From the NCBI RefSeq assembly GCF_022559625.1, contig NZ_CP042288.1:2242155-2306154 (forward strand): a DNA stretch of 64,000 nucleotides, given 5' to 3'. A program made the translations under genes and the position numbers. Shown piece after piece: positions 26,348-35,519 of the stretch; the first letter of the stretch is position 1, and each line of letters starts with the position of its first letter. This DNA comes from Aquisalinus flavus. GTDB lineage: Bacteria; Pseudomonadota; Alphaproteobacteria; Caulobacterales; Parvularculaceae. Below the pieces are notes generated by a model. It was not told the DNA's origin. It did not search any database and saw nothing but the letters and a program-made list of their open reading frames with translations.

Positions 26348-27934
26348 ATGTCCAATAATCTCTTAGAAAACACAATTGGATTTCGCATCCCGGCGATTGT
26401 GTATGTACTCAGCATAATCGCTTTCACACTGATTGCGGCGTCAGCTTGCTCCGCGTCACCTGAACGGGCAGAGCACCGCTTGCCAAATATTATCATAATG
26501 TATGCGGATGATTTGGGTTACGGCGATATCGGGGCTTATGGTGCGACTGCGATATCCACGCCGAATATTGATGCTCTTGCAAAGTCGGGAATTCAATTCA
26601 TGGATGCCCACGCCTCGGCGGCGACATGCACGCCGTCGCGCTATTCGCTGCTGACCGGCGAATACGCATTTCGCAGGCAGGCGCAGATCTTGCGCGGTGA
26701 TGCGCCGGCACTGATACGCCCGGGGCAGCCCACCCTTGCCAGCATGCTCAAAAGCAGAGGCTACACTACCGCTGTTGTCGGGAAGTGGCATTTGGGGCTT
26801 GGGGACGACAATGTCGACTGGAACGGTCCGGTCAAGCCTGGACCGCTGGAGGTTGGATTTGACTATTCATTTCTGTTACCGGCGACGGGGGATCGCGTCC
26901 CCACGGTTTATGTCGAGAATCACCATGTCGTCGGCCTTGAAGCCGATGACCCCCTGCAAGTCAGCTACCAGGAGAAAATTGGAGATCGACCGGTTGGTTA
27001 CGAGAATCCCGACCTCTTGAGACAGGGTGCAGACAAGTTGCATTCCGGGTCGATCGTCAACGGCATCTCCCGCATTGGTTACATGGAGGGAGGCAAGGCT
27101 GCGGAATGGGTCGACGAGGATTTTCCCGATATCTTCACGGGCAAGGCCATTGATTTTATCCGTGCAAACAAGGAAGGGCCCTTTTTTCTATATTTCCCTT
27201 TCCACGACCCGCATGTTCCACGCCTGCCACACAAGAGATTCCAGGGATCTACACAGCTTGGCGCACGCGGTGATGCTATCGTGCAACTGGATTGGATGAC
27301 CGGGCAGATTGTTGCCGAGCTTCGCAGACTTGGTATCGAGGAAGACACGCTGATCGTGTTCAGCAGTGACAATGGTCCTGTTCTCAATGATGGGTACGAA
27401 GATCGATCCGTGGAATTACTGGGCGATCACAAGCCCGCTGGTCCATTAAGGGGGGGCAAATACAGTGCGTTCGAAGCAGGCGCCCGTGTGCCGACACTGT
27501 TGACCTGGCCGGGAGCTGTAGACCCTGCGATTAGCGACGCTCTTGTGTCTCAGGTAGATTTCTATGCTTCCTTCGCGGCGCTTGTAGGGTCGGAATTGAG
27601 ACCAACCGAGGCGATAGATAGCGAGAATGTCCTGGATGCCTTGCTGGGAAACTCCCGGCAGGGGCGTATCACGCTTTTCAAACAATCCCTTGGCCCGGAC
27701 TCGTTGCGGAGCGCAAGATACAAATACATATCCCCTGTACCGGCCCTATCGCCCTCTTTACAGGCCATCGAGCAGAAAAAGGGTGTCGAAACCGGTCAAA
27801 GCGTTGAGCCTCAACTATACGACTTATCTAACGATTTGGGCGAAAGAGTTGATATCGCCGCTGAACATCCGGAAATCGTTGAAGAGATGCAGCGTGCGAT
27901 AGACGCGATCCGCCAGCGATCAAACAGCCCCTAG
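26348..27934 (+). CDS. S1-family sulfatase C, predicted lipoprotein
   Basis: About 528 residues. N terminus hydrophobic with lipobox TLIAASAC. Landmarks: IIMYADDLGYGDIGAY, SAATCTPSRYSLLTGEYAFR with C-T-P-S-R, VVGKWHLGLG, YFPFHDPHVP and VFSSDNGPV. The Y-SLLTGEYAFR run after the active site recalls arylsulfatases of the ASA type. Start uncertain: an in-frame ATG at 26327 is also possible. Second gene of the rightward sulfatase pair; downstream lies the tail of a third sulfatase. Confidence 0.88.
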   Translation: MSNNLLENTIGFRIPAIVYVLSIIAFTLIAASACSASPERAEHRLPNIIIMYADDLGYGDIGAYGATAISTPNIDALAKSGIQFMDAHASAATCTPSRYSLLTGEYAFRRQAQILRGDAPALIRPGQPTLASMLKSRGYTTAVVGKWHLGLGDDNVDWNGPVKPGPLEVGFDYSFLLPATGDRVPTVYVENHHVVGLEADDPLQVSYQEKIGDRPVGYENPDLLRQGADKLHSGSIVNGISRIGYMEGGKAAEWVDEDFPDIFTGKAIDFIRANKEGPFFLYFPFHDPHVPRLPHKRFQGSTQLGARGDAIVQLDWMTGQIVAELRRLGIEEDTLIVFSSDNGPVLNDGYEDRSVELLGDHKPAGPLRGGKYSAFEAGARVPTLLTWPGAVDPAISDALVSQVDFYASFAALVGSELRPTEAIDSENVLDALLGNSRQGRITLFKQSLGPDSLRSARYKYISPVPALSPSLQAIEQKKGVETGQSVEPQLYDLSNDLGERVDIAAEHPEIVEEMQRAIDAIRQRSNSP

Positions 27935-28009
27935 CTTGTCGGATAAAAGCCCAGTTTTCCTTTCTCTCTGTACACAAGTTTTTCAAGATGACTTTTTCCA
28001 GTCACCGGC

Positions 28010-28243
28010 GCCGCTATCAGAACCGGGGATTTAAAATTGGTGGAACGATTTGAGGACGGAGCGACACATCTGTTCGACCTAGGCACCGATCCTGGGGAAC
28101 GAACCGATTTGTCCTCAGCGATGCCCGGCGAAGCACGGCAGCTGCAAAGAGAACTGCATGACTGGTACGGTGAAACGGATGCCGAGTTCCTTCAGCCTTT
28201 GACCGGTACAGGGCCCCTGCCATGGCGTCCCGACGCCGAATGA
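28010..28243 (+). pseudogene. C-terminal remnant of a further sulfatase
   Basis: Read from 28010 the frame gives AAIRTGDLKLVERFEDGATH then LFDLGTDPGERTDLS and a short tail ending PWRPDAE. This is the standard C-terminal block of S1 sulfatases (R.GD.KL...F.DG...L.DL..DPGE..NL). No active site or upstream part exists: only 75 bases separate it from the stop of sulfatase C. So a sixth sulfatase once stood here and all but its tail is gone. An apparent start at 28037 (TTG) is not meaningful. Confidence 0.7.
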
Positions 28244-28324
28244 AACATAAATTTTGACGCTGATCGTTTCCTGAACCGTCAGCGTTCCAATATTGAAAAC
28301 TCTTGATCAACACCTTGAACCGAC

Positions 28325-30796
28325 TCAGTTGGAAGAGATGATAATTTCCGCCGGCTCAAGACGGTCCCCATGGGCGCGCAACATAATTTTCCCCGGTGAG
28401 CTATCGGCCTGGATGATGGCAATTGCCTTCCCGTTAAACAGTCTTCTTCTTTTCGCGATGAATGGTTCGAGCGAGGCAGCATCGCCATTTCCAACGGCCG
28501 CCAATCTGCCCGCTCCTTCTATCTCGAAATCAATCATTGGTTCAGCAGTAGGGTCAGGGTTACCGTTCTCATCGACCACTGTAACCGTGACATAGGCGAG
28601 ATCCTGGCCGTCTGCAGAAATCGTCTTGCGGTCTGCCGAGAGAGAAATCCTGACTGGTGTTTCAGCCGTGCTGACAGTCTTCTCCGCCACCTTTTTTCCG
28701 TCCGTATACGCGACGACACGCAGCTCACCCGGCTCGTAGGCGACGTTCCAGGAGACGCGATAGGGGGACTCAAAATAGTCGGCGTCGAGGCGACTTGAGT
28801 TGATCGGCAACGACACAAGGTCGACACCTTTTCTCCGCTTGCCGAGGGATTTCCCATTCAGGAACAACTCGACCACCTCGGCATTTGTATAGGCCATGAC
28901 AGGAATCTCCTGCCCTAAACGCCCTTCCCAGTTCCAGTGCGGCAAAACATGCACCATTGGCTTCGTCGACCACTGGCTTTGATAAAGATAGAATCTGTCT
29001 TTTGGAAATCCTGCCAGATCGACAGCTCCAAAATAGGAGCTGCGGGCCGGCCAGTCATCATTCCAATAACCATTGGTGAAGTTGTCACTGCCGCCATATG
29101 GGGTGGGCTCGCCGATATAATCTATTCCCGTCCACATATACTCACCGAGAATCGAGTCCGTCTTTTCCAGAAAGTGCCATTCAATATCCGGTGGGTAGGC
29201 CCATGGCGGCCCTATCAGATCGTATTCCGTGAGGCGATAGGTTGGATGCTTTTCATAAGTCTCCAGTGGCAGGTGATACGTGCCGCGCGAACTCGTTGTG
29301 GACGCTGTTTCGCTGCCGTAAACAATCATGTCCGGATAAGACTCCCGGACCTCTTCATAATGCATCGGCGTATAATTCAAACCTACAATATCAACCTCTG
29401 CAGCCAGACCCTTCTCTAATGCAGCCGGATAGTGGTTGAACCCCGCTGTCGTCGGCCTTGTTGTGTCATGTTGTTTGGCGATCTGTGACAGCATCCTGCC
29501 TGTTTCCCAGCCATCATCCGCACTTTGTTCCATTATTTCGTTGCCGATACTCCACATGATTACCGATGGGTTGTTTCGGAACTGCTTGATCATTGCTGAC
29601 AGATCGCGTTCGTGCCATTCGTCGAAATGGATATTATAGCTTTGGCCGGCGCCGCGCTTGGGAAGCTTCCACACGTCAAAGGCCTCGGCAATAACAAGCA
29701 ATCCCATTTCGTCGGCAAGCTCGACAAGTATCGGCGACGGCATGTTATGGGTCGTGCGGACAGAGTTTGCTCCCATGTCCTTCATGACTTGCAGCTTGCG
29801 TTCTATTGCCCGGCGGTTTGCAACAGCGCCGAGTGGTCCATTGTCATGATGAAGACAAACGCCCTGCAATTGAACGCGACGTCCATTCAGAAAGAACCCG
29901 GCGTCTTTCGTGAATTCTATGGTCCGGAACCCGAGTGGAAATTCACTCCTGTCGATTTGCACTCCCTCTTTCTCGAGCACCAGCTCAACGCGGTAGAGAT
30001 ACGGGTCCTCGATGCCCCACATGCGCGGGGCCTGAACAGTCAGATCGACGTCCAGTGGGCCTGAAAAGTCGCTGCCGGGAAGGTTTGTTGTCGAGCGAGC
30101 GACCTCTTCCCCGTCAGCGTCAAGAGCAGTGGCAACAAGTTGCGTAAGGTCGCCAGCACCATGCTCGTTGTCGATGACGGCGATGATGGAAACAATCGCT
30201 TCGTTTTCCCCCATTATCGGCGTCGTAATCACTGTTTCCGTGTCGTTCAGATGTACCGGCTCGTCTACTTCCAGCCAGACGTCGCGATACAGCCCCGCCC
30301 CCGAATACCATCGCGACCCAAAATCTTTTGGTGACAACCTGACAGTGATAGTGTTCTCATCGCCGGGTTTCACAAGGTCGGATATATCATATTCGAAGCC
30401 GACATATCCGTTCGGCCGCTCGCCCACGAATGTGCCGTTGACCCAGACCTGACTGTTCTCCATCGCACCGTCGAACTCGACGGAAACAATCTTCTCGGAG
30501 ACGTTCGCCGGCAAGGTGAACTGCTTGCGGTACCAACCGGTGCCCACGATGGGCAGTCCACCAGTGCGCGCATTGAAGCGGATGTCAAAAGGCCCTTCGA
30601 TAGCCCAATCGTGAGGCAGATCCACGGTTTTCCAGTCAGCATCATGGGGCGGCATCTCGGATGCGGGTTGATGGGTTGCCCGCACGAATTCCCAGTCTTC
30701 GTTGAACAAGACACGCTCACCAGTCGATCCGTACGCCGGCGACGAAGCCAGGAAAGCGATCGCGGCAATTGATGCCGTGTAGTGACGTCTCTTCAT
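28325..30796 (-). CDS. GH2-family glycoside hydrolase (beta-galactosidase-like), secreted
   Basis: 823 residues with a signal (IAAIAFLASSPAYG). Jelly-roll domain with FNEDWEFVRA and GGLPIVGTGWYRKQF, DGAMENSQVWVNGTFVGERP, immunoglobulin-like domain, then the barrel: GVCLHHDNGPLGAV, NSVRTTHNMPSP, acid/base Glu in IMWSIGNEIMEQ and the likely nucleophile Glu in MIVYGSETAS. A C-terminal beta domain has a Big_4-like segment (ISLSADRKTISADGQDLAYV). Likely removes beta-linked galactose or a uronic acid from the glycan. It lies 132 bases behind sulfatase D, same direction. Confidence 0.9.
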   Translation of the reverse strand: MKRRHYTASIAAIAFLASSPAYGSTGERVLFNEDWEFVRATHQPASEMPPHDADWKTVDLPHDWAIEGPFDIRFNARTGGLPIVGTGWYRKQFTLPANVSEKIVSVEFDGAMENSQVWVNGTFVGERPNGYVGFEYDISDLVKPGDENTITVRLSPKDFGSRWYSGAGLYRDVWLEVDEPVHLNDTETVITTPIMGENEAIVSIIAVIDNEHGAGDLTQLVATALDADGEEVARSTTNLPGSDFSGPLDVDLTVQAPRMWGIEDPYLYRVELVLEKEGVQIDRSEFPLGFRTIEFTKDAGFFLNGRRVQLQGVCLHHDNGPLGAVANRRAIERKLQVMKDMGANSVRTTHNMPSPILVELADEMGLLVIAEAFDVWKLPKRGAGQSYNIHFDEWHERDLSAMIKQFRNNPSVIMWSIGNEIMEQSADDGWETGRMLSQIAKQHDTTRPTTAGFNHYPAALEKGLAAEVDIVGLNYTPMHYEEVRESYPDMIVYGSETASTTSSRGTYHLPLETYEKHPTYRLTEYDLIGPPWAYPPDIEWHFLEKTDSILGEYMWTGIDYIGEPTPYGGSDNFTNGYWNDDWPARSSYFGAVDLAGFPKDRFYLYQSQWSTKPMVHVLPHWNWEGRLGQEIPVMAYTNAEVVELFLNGKSLGKRRKGVDLVSLPINSSRLDADYFESPYRVSWNVAYEPGELRVVAYTDGKKVAEKTVSTAETPVRISLSADRKTISADGQDLAYVTVTVVDENGNPDPTAEPMIDFEIEGAGRLAAVGNGDAASLEPFIAKRRRLFNGKAIAIIQADSSPGKIMLRAHGDRLEPAEIIISSN

Positions 30797-30928
30797 GTCC
30801 GTTCCTTCATGCTACATGCAATTCTTTTCTGCCAGGGACAAATCAGAATGCGCTCCCGAAAGCCCCTCCGGCAAACAGTACCCCTTGCCGGGAGATCTGG
30901 ATTACTTATCGATGACACCGAACTGGTC

Positions 30929-32605
30929 TCAATTTCCATGCAGAACCCTGAGCCCCCCCCAGTCGGTATGCGGCACATCCTGAGGCCACGGATCGACATA
31001 AGTGCGCTCCGCCCAGGCTTCCCACTGATTGACCATTGTCTGAAGCCGGTCCGGATATTGCCCGGCCAGATCATTCATCTCGGTACGGTCATTTTCAATG
31101 TCATATAGCTCCCAGCCCATTGTAAGGCGCGAGACCGCTTTCCAGCGGCCGTCTCGCACAGCGCGATTACCCTCATGTTCCCAGAATAGCGGCTGGCCAC
31201 GATCCAGCGTATCGCCGACGAGCGCCGGCAGCAGGCTTACGCCTTCGGTCGGCAGGCGTTCGATCCCATTGAAGGCGGCCGGATAGGCCGCATCTGCTGC
31301 ATCAAGGGACGTCGCCATGACATCGATGACGTGGCCCGGCTCTTTATAGAAGGCGCCGCGCATATCCTCCGCGATACCGTCAGGCCAGTGCAGGATCATC
31401 GGGGTCGCAATACCCCCCTCAGCGGTGAAGTGTTTGAAGTAGCGATAGGGCGTGTTCTGTAACGCTGCCCAGTTCATGCCCGTGAAGACATTGCTTTTGC
31501 GCCCGCCAAGAGGCAGTTCACCATCGGTGCGGCCCGCCGGACCAGATTCGGCATTGGCACCATTGTCAGACATAATCAGGATGATGGTGTTGTCCAGATC
31601 TCCCGTTTCCTCGAGATGGCGGACGAGATCGCCCACAGACAGGTCAATACGGGATATCATGGCTGCATAAATGGCCATCATGTGATCGAAGCGATCTTTT
31701 TGCTCATCGCTCAACTCGTCCCACTCAAATGTATCCGGCAGCAAAGGCGTCAGCGCCGACGTCTTCTCTTCGAACAACCCCATTTCAAGCTGGCGGCGAT
31801 AACGCTTTTCGCGCAGCGGCTCCCAGCCCGTCATGTACTGACCGCGAAACCGGGAAATGTCCTCCTGCGGCGCCATCAGAGGAAAATGCGGCGCGTGATG
31901 AGAGAGGTAGAGGAAGAATGGCTTGCCCGCCGCACGGGCCTCGTCGATATATCTGATGCCCCAGCGCGTCCACAGATCGGTGCTGTACCATTCATCCTCT
32001 CCGAAGATTTCGTCTGTTGTTGGAAAAACCTTGCCATCGACATAAAGTGTGCGACGAGAATCGTTTTCCTGTTGTCTCCTTGGAGGCTGGCCTTTGAAGA
32101 AGATGCCGCCAAGTTCAGACGTCATAGAGCGATCAAAACCGCGCTCCCACGGCGTCGAGTACTCCAAAAGAGACAGATGCCACTTGCCCGTTATCGCAGT
32201 GAAATAACCCTCTTCCCGCAACAGTTCCGGGATCGTTACACTGCGCTCCAGCAGACGGCCACGCGTCCCGCGAGACTCAGGGAGGCGCAAACTTGGAAGA
32301 TGACCCATGCCAGCCTGATGCGGGTACAGGCCTGTCAGCAAGGAGGCACGTGTTGAGCTACAGCGGGCAGTATTGTAGAACTGCGTGAACCTTACACCAT
32401 CGTTCGCCAGAGCATCGATATTCGGCGTCGGTATCTCGCCACCATAGCTGCCGAAATCAGAAAACCCCATGTCATCGACAAGAATGATCACAATGTTGGG
32501 ACGGTCTGCGCGTCCGGCTAGTTCAGATTCATCAATGGGTTCTGCTGCATAGGCAAAAATGCAGGAAGCAATTATGGTAATCGCAGGGATAGCTCTTTTC
32601 AACAT
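30929..32605 (-). CDS. S1-family sulfatase D with a non-canonical C-S-S-T-R active site
   Basis: 558 residues with a signal (AITIIASCIFAYA; either lipobox IASC or cleavage after AYA). Landmarks: VIILVDDMGFSDFGSY, then YNTARCSSTRASLLTGLYPH, ITGKWHLSLLE and ILIMSDNGAN. The GLYPHQAGMGH pattern is typical of this subfamily. The active-site core is C-S-S-T-R, not C-x-P-x-R: codon TCA (Ser) replaces the usual Pro codon. FGE tolerates some change there, so the enzyme may still be matured. It is followed by the GH2 gene. Confidence 0.87.
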   Translation of the reverse strand: MLKRAIPAITIIASCIFAYAAEPIDESELAGRADRPNIVIILVDDMGFSDFGSYGGEIPTPNIDALANDGVRFTQFYNTARCSSTRASLLTGLYPHQAGMGHLPSLRLPESRGTRGRLLERSVTIPELLREEGYFTAITGKWHLSLLEYSTPWERGFDRSMTSELGGIFFKGQPPRRQQENDSRRTLYVDGKVFPTTDEIFGEDEWYSTDLWTRWGIRYIDEARAAGKPFFLYLSHHAPHFPLMAPQEDISRFRGQYMTGWEPLREKRYRRQLEMGLFEEKTSALTPLLPDTFEWDELSDEQKDRFDHMMAIYAAMISRIDLSVGDLVRHLEETGDLDNTIILIMSDNGANAESGPAGRTDGELPLGGRKSNVFTGMNWAALQNTPYRYFKHFTAEGGIATPMILHWPDGIAEDMRGAFYKEPGHVIDVMATSLDAADAAYPAAFNGIERLPTEGVSLLPALVGDTLDRGQPLFWEHEGNRAVRDGRWKAVSRLTMGWELYDIENDRTEMNDLAGQYPDRLQTMVNQWEAWAERTYVDPWPQDVPHTDWGGLRVLHGN

Positions 32606-33189
32606 AGAGGATTCTTACCTCAATAGATCGGACGGACAAGCCTTGGCTTGAAGAAAAGGGCCGGCAGCCTTGAGCAAGACTGCCGGCCGAGGCAGTGCTT
32701 CAGGGAGGGAAATTAACGCCAGGGAAGCACTGTAAACTGAATATGCGTTTTCAGGACCGTAGCCCTTTATCGCAGGTTGGGTTTCCATGGATATCGTCGT
32801 CGTTCTGTACAGTGATATTCTAGTCATCGAAGCACCCCGCGGTGCGCCTGAAGCCATGCAAGGTGAGACCGGGGCAAGCACTCGACCCACAATGACCGAT
32901 AGAGTGACGCGTCGTGAGGCGGACATGAGAATCCCAAGGATTTTCAACCTGAAGATTGCGCCCCTCACATCGCCAGCTCGAAGCGGTCACCCGGTATTGC
33001 CACAATTTTCTCTTGCCCCTCCGGGCACTCGAGCCCACTTTCATTGATGCATTTCTCATACTAACGATTTACTCCCAATAAACCCATCCTTTTCTCTGAA
33101 CCGGTTGTGTATATTCATACTTCCAACAGAAGGACAGATATGTGTGGCCCGGACAGTTCAGACCGCACATATCGCAACCGCGAAAACAC
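32606..33189. other. 584-base gap in front of sulfatase D
   Basis: This lies between the stop of the large secreted protein gene (33190) and sulfatase D (start 32605), both leftward. Two leftward frames (32615-32968 and 32820-33059) have no known domain, and the first runs through the hairpin at 32659. The stretch may be a long untranslated leader or decayed sequence. Confidence 0.5.
32659..32688 (-). terminator. hairpin with T-rich tail on the leftward strand, terminator or attenuator
   Basis: Stem GGCCGGCAG (32659-32667) with CTGCCGGCC (32680-32688) and a 12-base loop. On the leftward strand it is followed by CTTTTCTT, as expected of a terminator. It ends only 54 bases before the sulfatase D start, so it either ends the upstream transcript or attenuates the sulfatase one. 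Confidence 0.6.
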
Positions 33190-35130
33190 CTAGTTCACAT
33201 CATAGATTTTCCAGCGAGTCCAAGTCCCGAGCTTGGAGGTTTCATCGAGCCTCACGATGTTGCCCTGACTGTCAGGATAGCCAATCAGCCACCGCTGATA
33301 GTTTTTATTTTCGATCCGGAACCGGGTCAGGTCACCATCAACCGGTTTCAGATACCACCGGTCGGTGTCCGGAACGGAGCCGCTGTCCGCTACAACTTCG
33401 ACATCGGTATTAGAATTTGCAGAAAGACGCTTGCCGTCCCAGGCATTCACGATTTTGTAGGTGCCGTCCGAAAGCGGTACATACTTCCATTGGTGCGCTG
33501 TACCAGTGGCCGGAGACAGCTCCACATCCGTGGCGAACTGACGCAAATTGCTGCCATGGGCCTGAACTTGAGTGATGGTGTACACCGGAGAGGCAGCGGA
33601 ACTGACCAGAACGTCAACGTCGACACCGTCGAACTTGAACAGGCTCGGCGTGACGATTTCCGATAGCGCCTGATAGACATAGCCGCTTGGGGGCGTCGAC
33701 GCACTGCCAGCCGGCATTGCATAGCCGAGAAGCTCCCATCCATCTGCCGTGCCGTCGTAGGGGCGCAGGATCTCATCTACGCCATAGGGCTCTGTGAGCG
33801 TGTAGGGGTTGGTAGTGATGAAGGACTCTCCGGTCGGTGCCTCGACCCGGAACAATGGAACAGAGTCATTGACCGGTTGCGCATACAGACGAAATTGCAG
33901 GTCGCCTGCGCTGCTGTCAGTTGAGACCGGGCCATCTTCGTCACCATACCAGGCGATCAGGTCGGCATCGGTCTCGGAAAAATCGAGCAAGCCATAATCC
34001 GTCTTGGCCGCGAGGTCATTGTCCTCGATCGCAGCAAGCACGTCCACCCGGTCACCGACCACGAAATAGTACCGAACCCAGGCCCCCTTTCCGACTGGCA
34101 GGTTGATCCTCCGTATACCTTCTGCGACCATGTAGTTTCGCCAATTGGTATCGTTTGTCCCGCCGCTCGTGCCACCGGCGAACCCGATGCGCATGAGACT
34201 TGGCGCAGGTTGCCATGATGGCCGGGGGGATTTGTCACCGCCGAATACAAGGCCAAGAGTGTTCCCATCTGAACTGTTCTTGTCAGTAAACAGCACCCAG
34301 CCATCGGAGTCCGCATAGCTATAAGGATCCGCGAAACCTCCACTGGTTTTGCTCACCAGGCTTCCGGATTGCATTATCTGGTACTCACCGAATTCCGACG
34401 TCCTTGCACCACCCCATGGGAAGTTGAAGAAATTCAGCTCATTGTCCGAAAAATTATAGACCGCCGCAGTGACCTCGATAATCCCATCACCGACATCCCT
34501 GTATTTGTAATAGCTTATGGCATGAGAGGGATGATAGCTGGGGATATGGGCCTGGTTCATCCAGTGTGCCGTCACATAGGAGTTGCTCTCGGTAATCGTG
34601 CCATTCACCAGAGCAGGATTGTAGAACGGCTCCGTCAGATAGCTATTGTCTTTAAGGTAAACGCCGGAGCCATGCATGAAATAGGGATAGCCTATTGGTT
34701 TGAAAGTATTGTTCAGCGTCGTGTTAACCGCCACGGTCTGCCAGACTTCATCAATCCAGGGCGCCCATTCCTTCGCATGTCCAGCCGGACCTTCAGACGT
34801 ACCACGATATTGCGGCGGCATGATCTCGCCGGACTGGGAGATGAAGGAATAGACCTGCCCGCCCTTGCCGATGCGGATGTCCCAGTCCTTGCTGTTGTCT
34901 GAGTTGTCGTGGCTGAGGCGGTGCTGGAAGACATGATCTTCCCCCCAGTTAAGCCACCAGCTGGAGCCCGAGGAAGAATAGGTGTCGGTTTCAGAATGGG
35001 TACCGCCCAGCACGGTGGCAAAGGGCGAGTCCGGCAGGACATTTTCCAGTCTGGGGTCCTGCGCCATGGCGGGCCCCGCCAATAGGGCGGCAATCCCCGC
35101 CCCGACACTCAATCGGATTGATTTCTTCAT
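33190..35130 (-). CDS. large secreted protein of unknown function with C-terminal lectin-like domains
   Basis: 646 residues from the ATG at 35130, chosen because AGGAGG lies 5 bases upstream and a clean signal follows (AGIAALLAGPAMA). Residues about 25-400 have no family I recognise; they are rich in Trp, Tyr and Gly (SSSGSSWWLNWGEDHVFQHR, FNFPWGGARTSEFGEY) and look all-beta. Near residues 420-500 a segment resembles DUF5648 (PLFRVEAPTGESFITTNP ... GYVYQA). The C terminus (QWKYVPLSDGTYKIVNAWDG, DRWYLKPVDGD, WTRWKIYDVN) looks like a ricin-type beta-trefoil lectin. A new polysaccharide-active enzyme or binding protein is plausible; a fucose-type operator stands upstream. Confidence 0.7.
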   Translation of the reverse strand: MKKSIRLSVGAGIAALLAGPAMAQDPRLENVLPDSPFATVLGGTHSETDTYSSSGSSWWLNWGEDHVFQHRLSHDNSDNSKDWDIRIGKGGQVYSFISQSGEIMPPQYRGTSEGPAGHAKEWAPWIDEVWQTVAVNTTLNNTFKPIGYPYFMHGSGVYLKDNSYLTEPFYNPALVNGTITESNSYVTAHWMNQAHIPSYHPSHAISYYKYRDVGDGIIEVTAAVYNFSDNELNFFNFPWGGARTSEFGEYQIMQSGSLVSKTSGGFADPYSYADSDGWVLFTDKNSSDGNTLGLVFGGDKSPRPSWQPAPSLMRIGFAGGTSGGTNDTNWRNYMVAEGIRRINLPVGKGAWVRYYFVVGDRVDVLAAIEDNDLAAKTDYGLLDFSETDADLIAWYGDEDGPVSTDSSAGDLQFRLYAQPVNDSVPLFRVEAPTGESFITTNPYTLTEPYGVDEILRPYDGTADGWELLGYAMPAGSASTPPSGYVYQALSEIVTPSLFKFDGVDVDVLVSSAASPVYTITQVQAHGSNLRQFATDVELSPATGTAHQWKYVPLSDGTYKIVNAWDGKRLSANSNTDVEVVADSGSVPDTDRWYLKPVDGDLTRFRIENKNYQRWLIGYPDSQGNIVRLDETSKLGTWTRWKIYDVN

Positions 35131-35282
35131 GGGTTCCTCCTGTTGATTAACATATTTTCCCTGTACTGATTTTTTTGGCTCCGTTTTATGGTTTTCTTCC
35201 AGCACAAGAAATTGCCAAGGCTTATAGCCTCACGGGCACATCTCCAACGGACATGCAAACGCGGCGGACATTCACAAAAGCC

Positions 35283-35305
35283 GCTCATATATGATACACT
35301 GTTTT
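35283..35305 (-). promoter_or_regulatory. predicted IclR/KdgR-like operator upstream of the large secreted protein
   Basis: On the leftward strand this reads AAAACAGTGTATC followed by ATATATGAGC. It matches the site at 15294 at nearly every position and deviates from the perfect KdgR-type box by one base. It lies 153 bases upstream of the gene at 33190-35130 and outside the coding region of the permease gene. Confidence 0.6.
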
Positions 35306-35519
35306 TAAATTGACTCAACCGGAAATCTTGTGAAGTTACCGGTCACATTTGCGTTGGCGCAGTACTGTATTTGCAATCCACACCGCAGCCATCCAGGGAA
35401 AAGCCATCCGGGATGGTGGATCAGCATTCCGGGACAGTCGAGGCACCAAGGCCGCTTCAGTGCAAAAAGAGCAATATCCGCGTACCGATGGACGCATCCG
35501 ACATTACCTGCGTTGGTCT

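Noticed and set aside
32615-32968. 117-codon leftward frame before sulfatase D
   Set aside because: No known domain, and the frame passes through the strong hairpin at 32659-32688.
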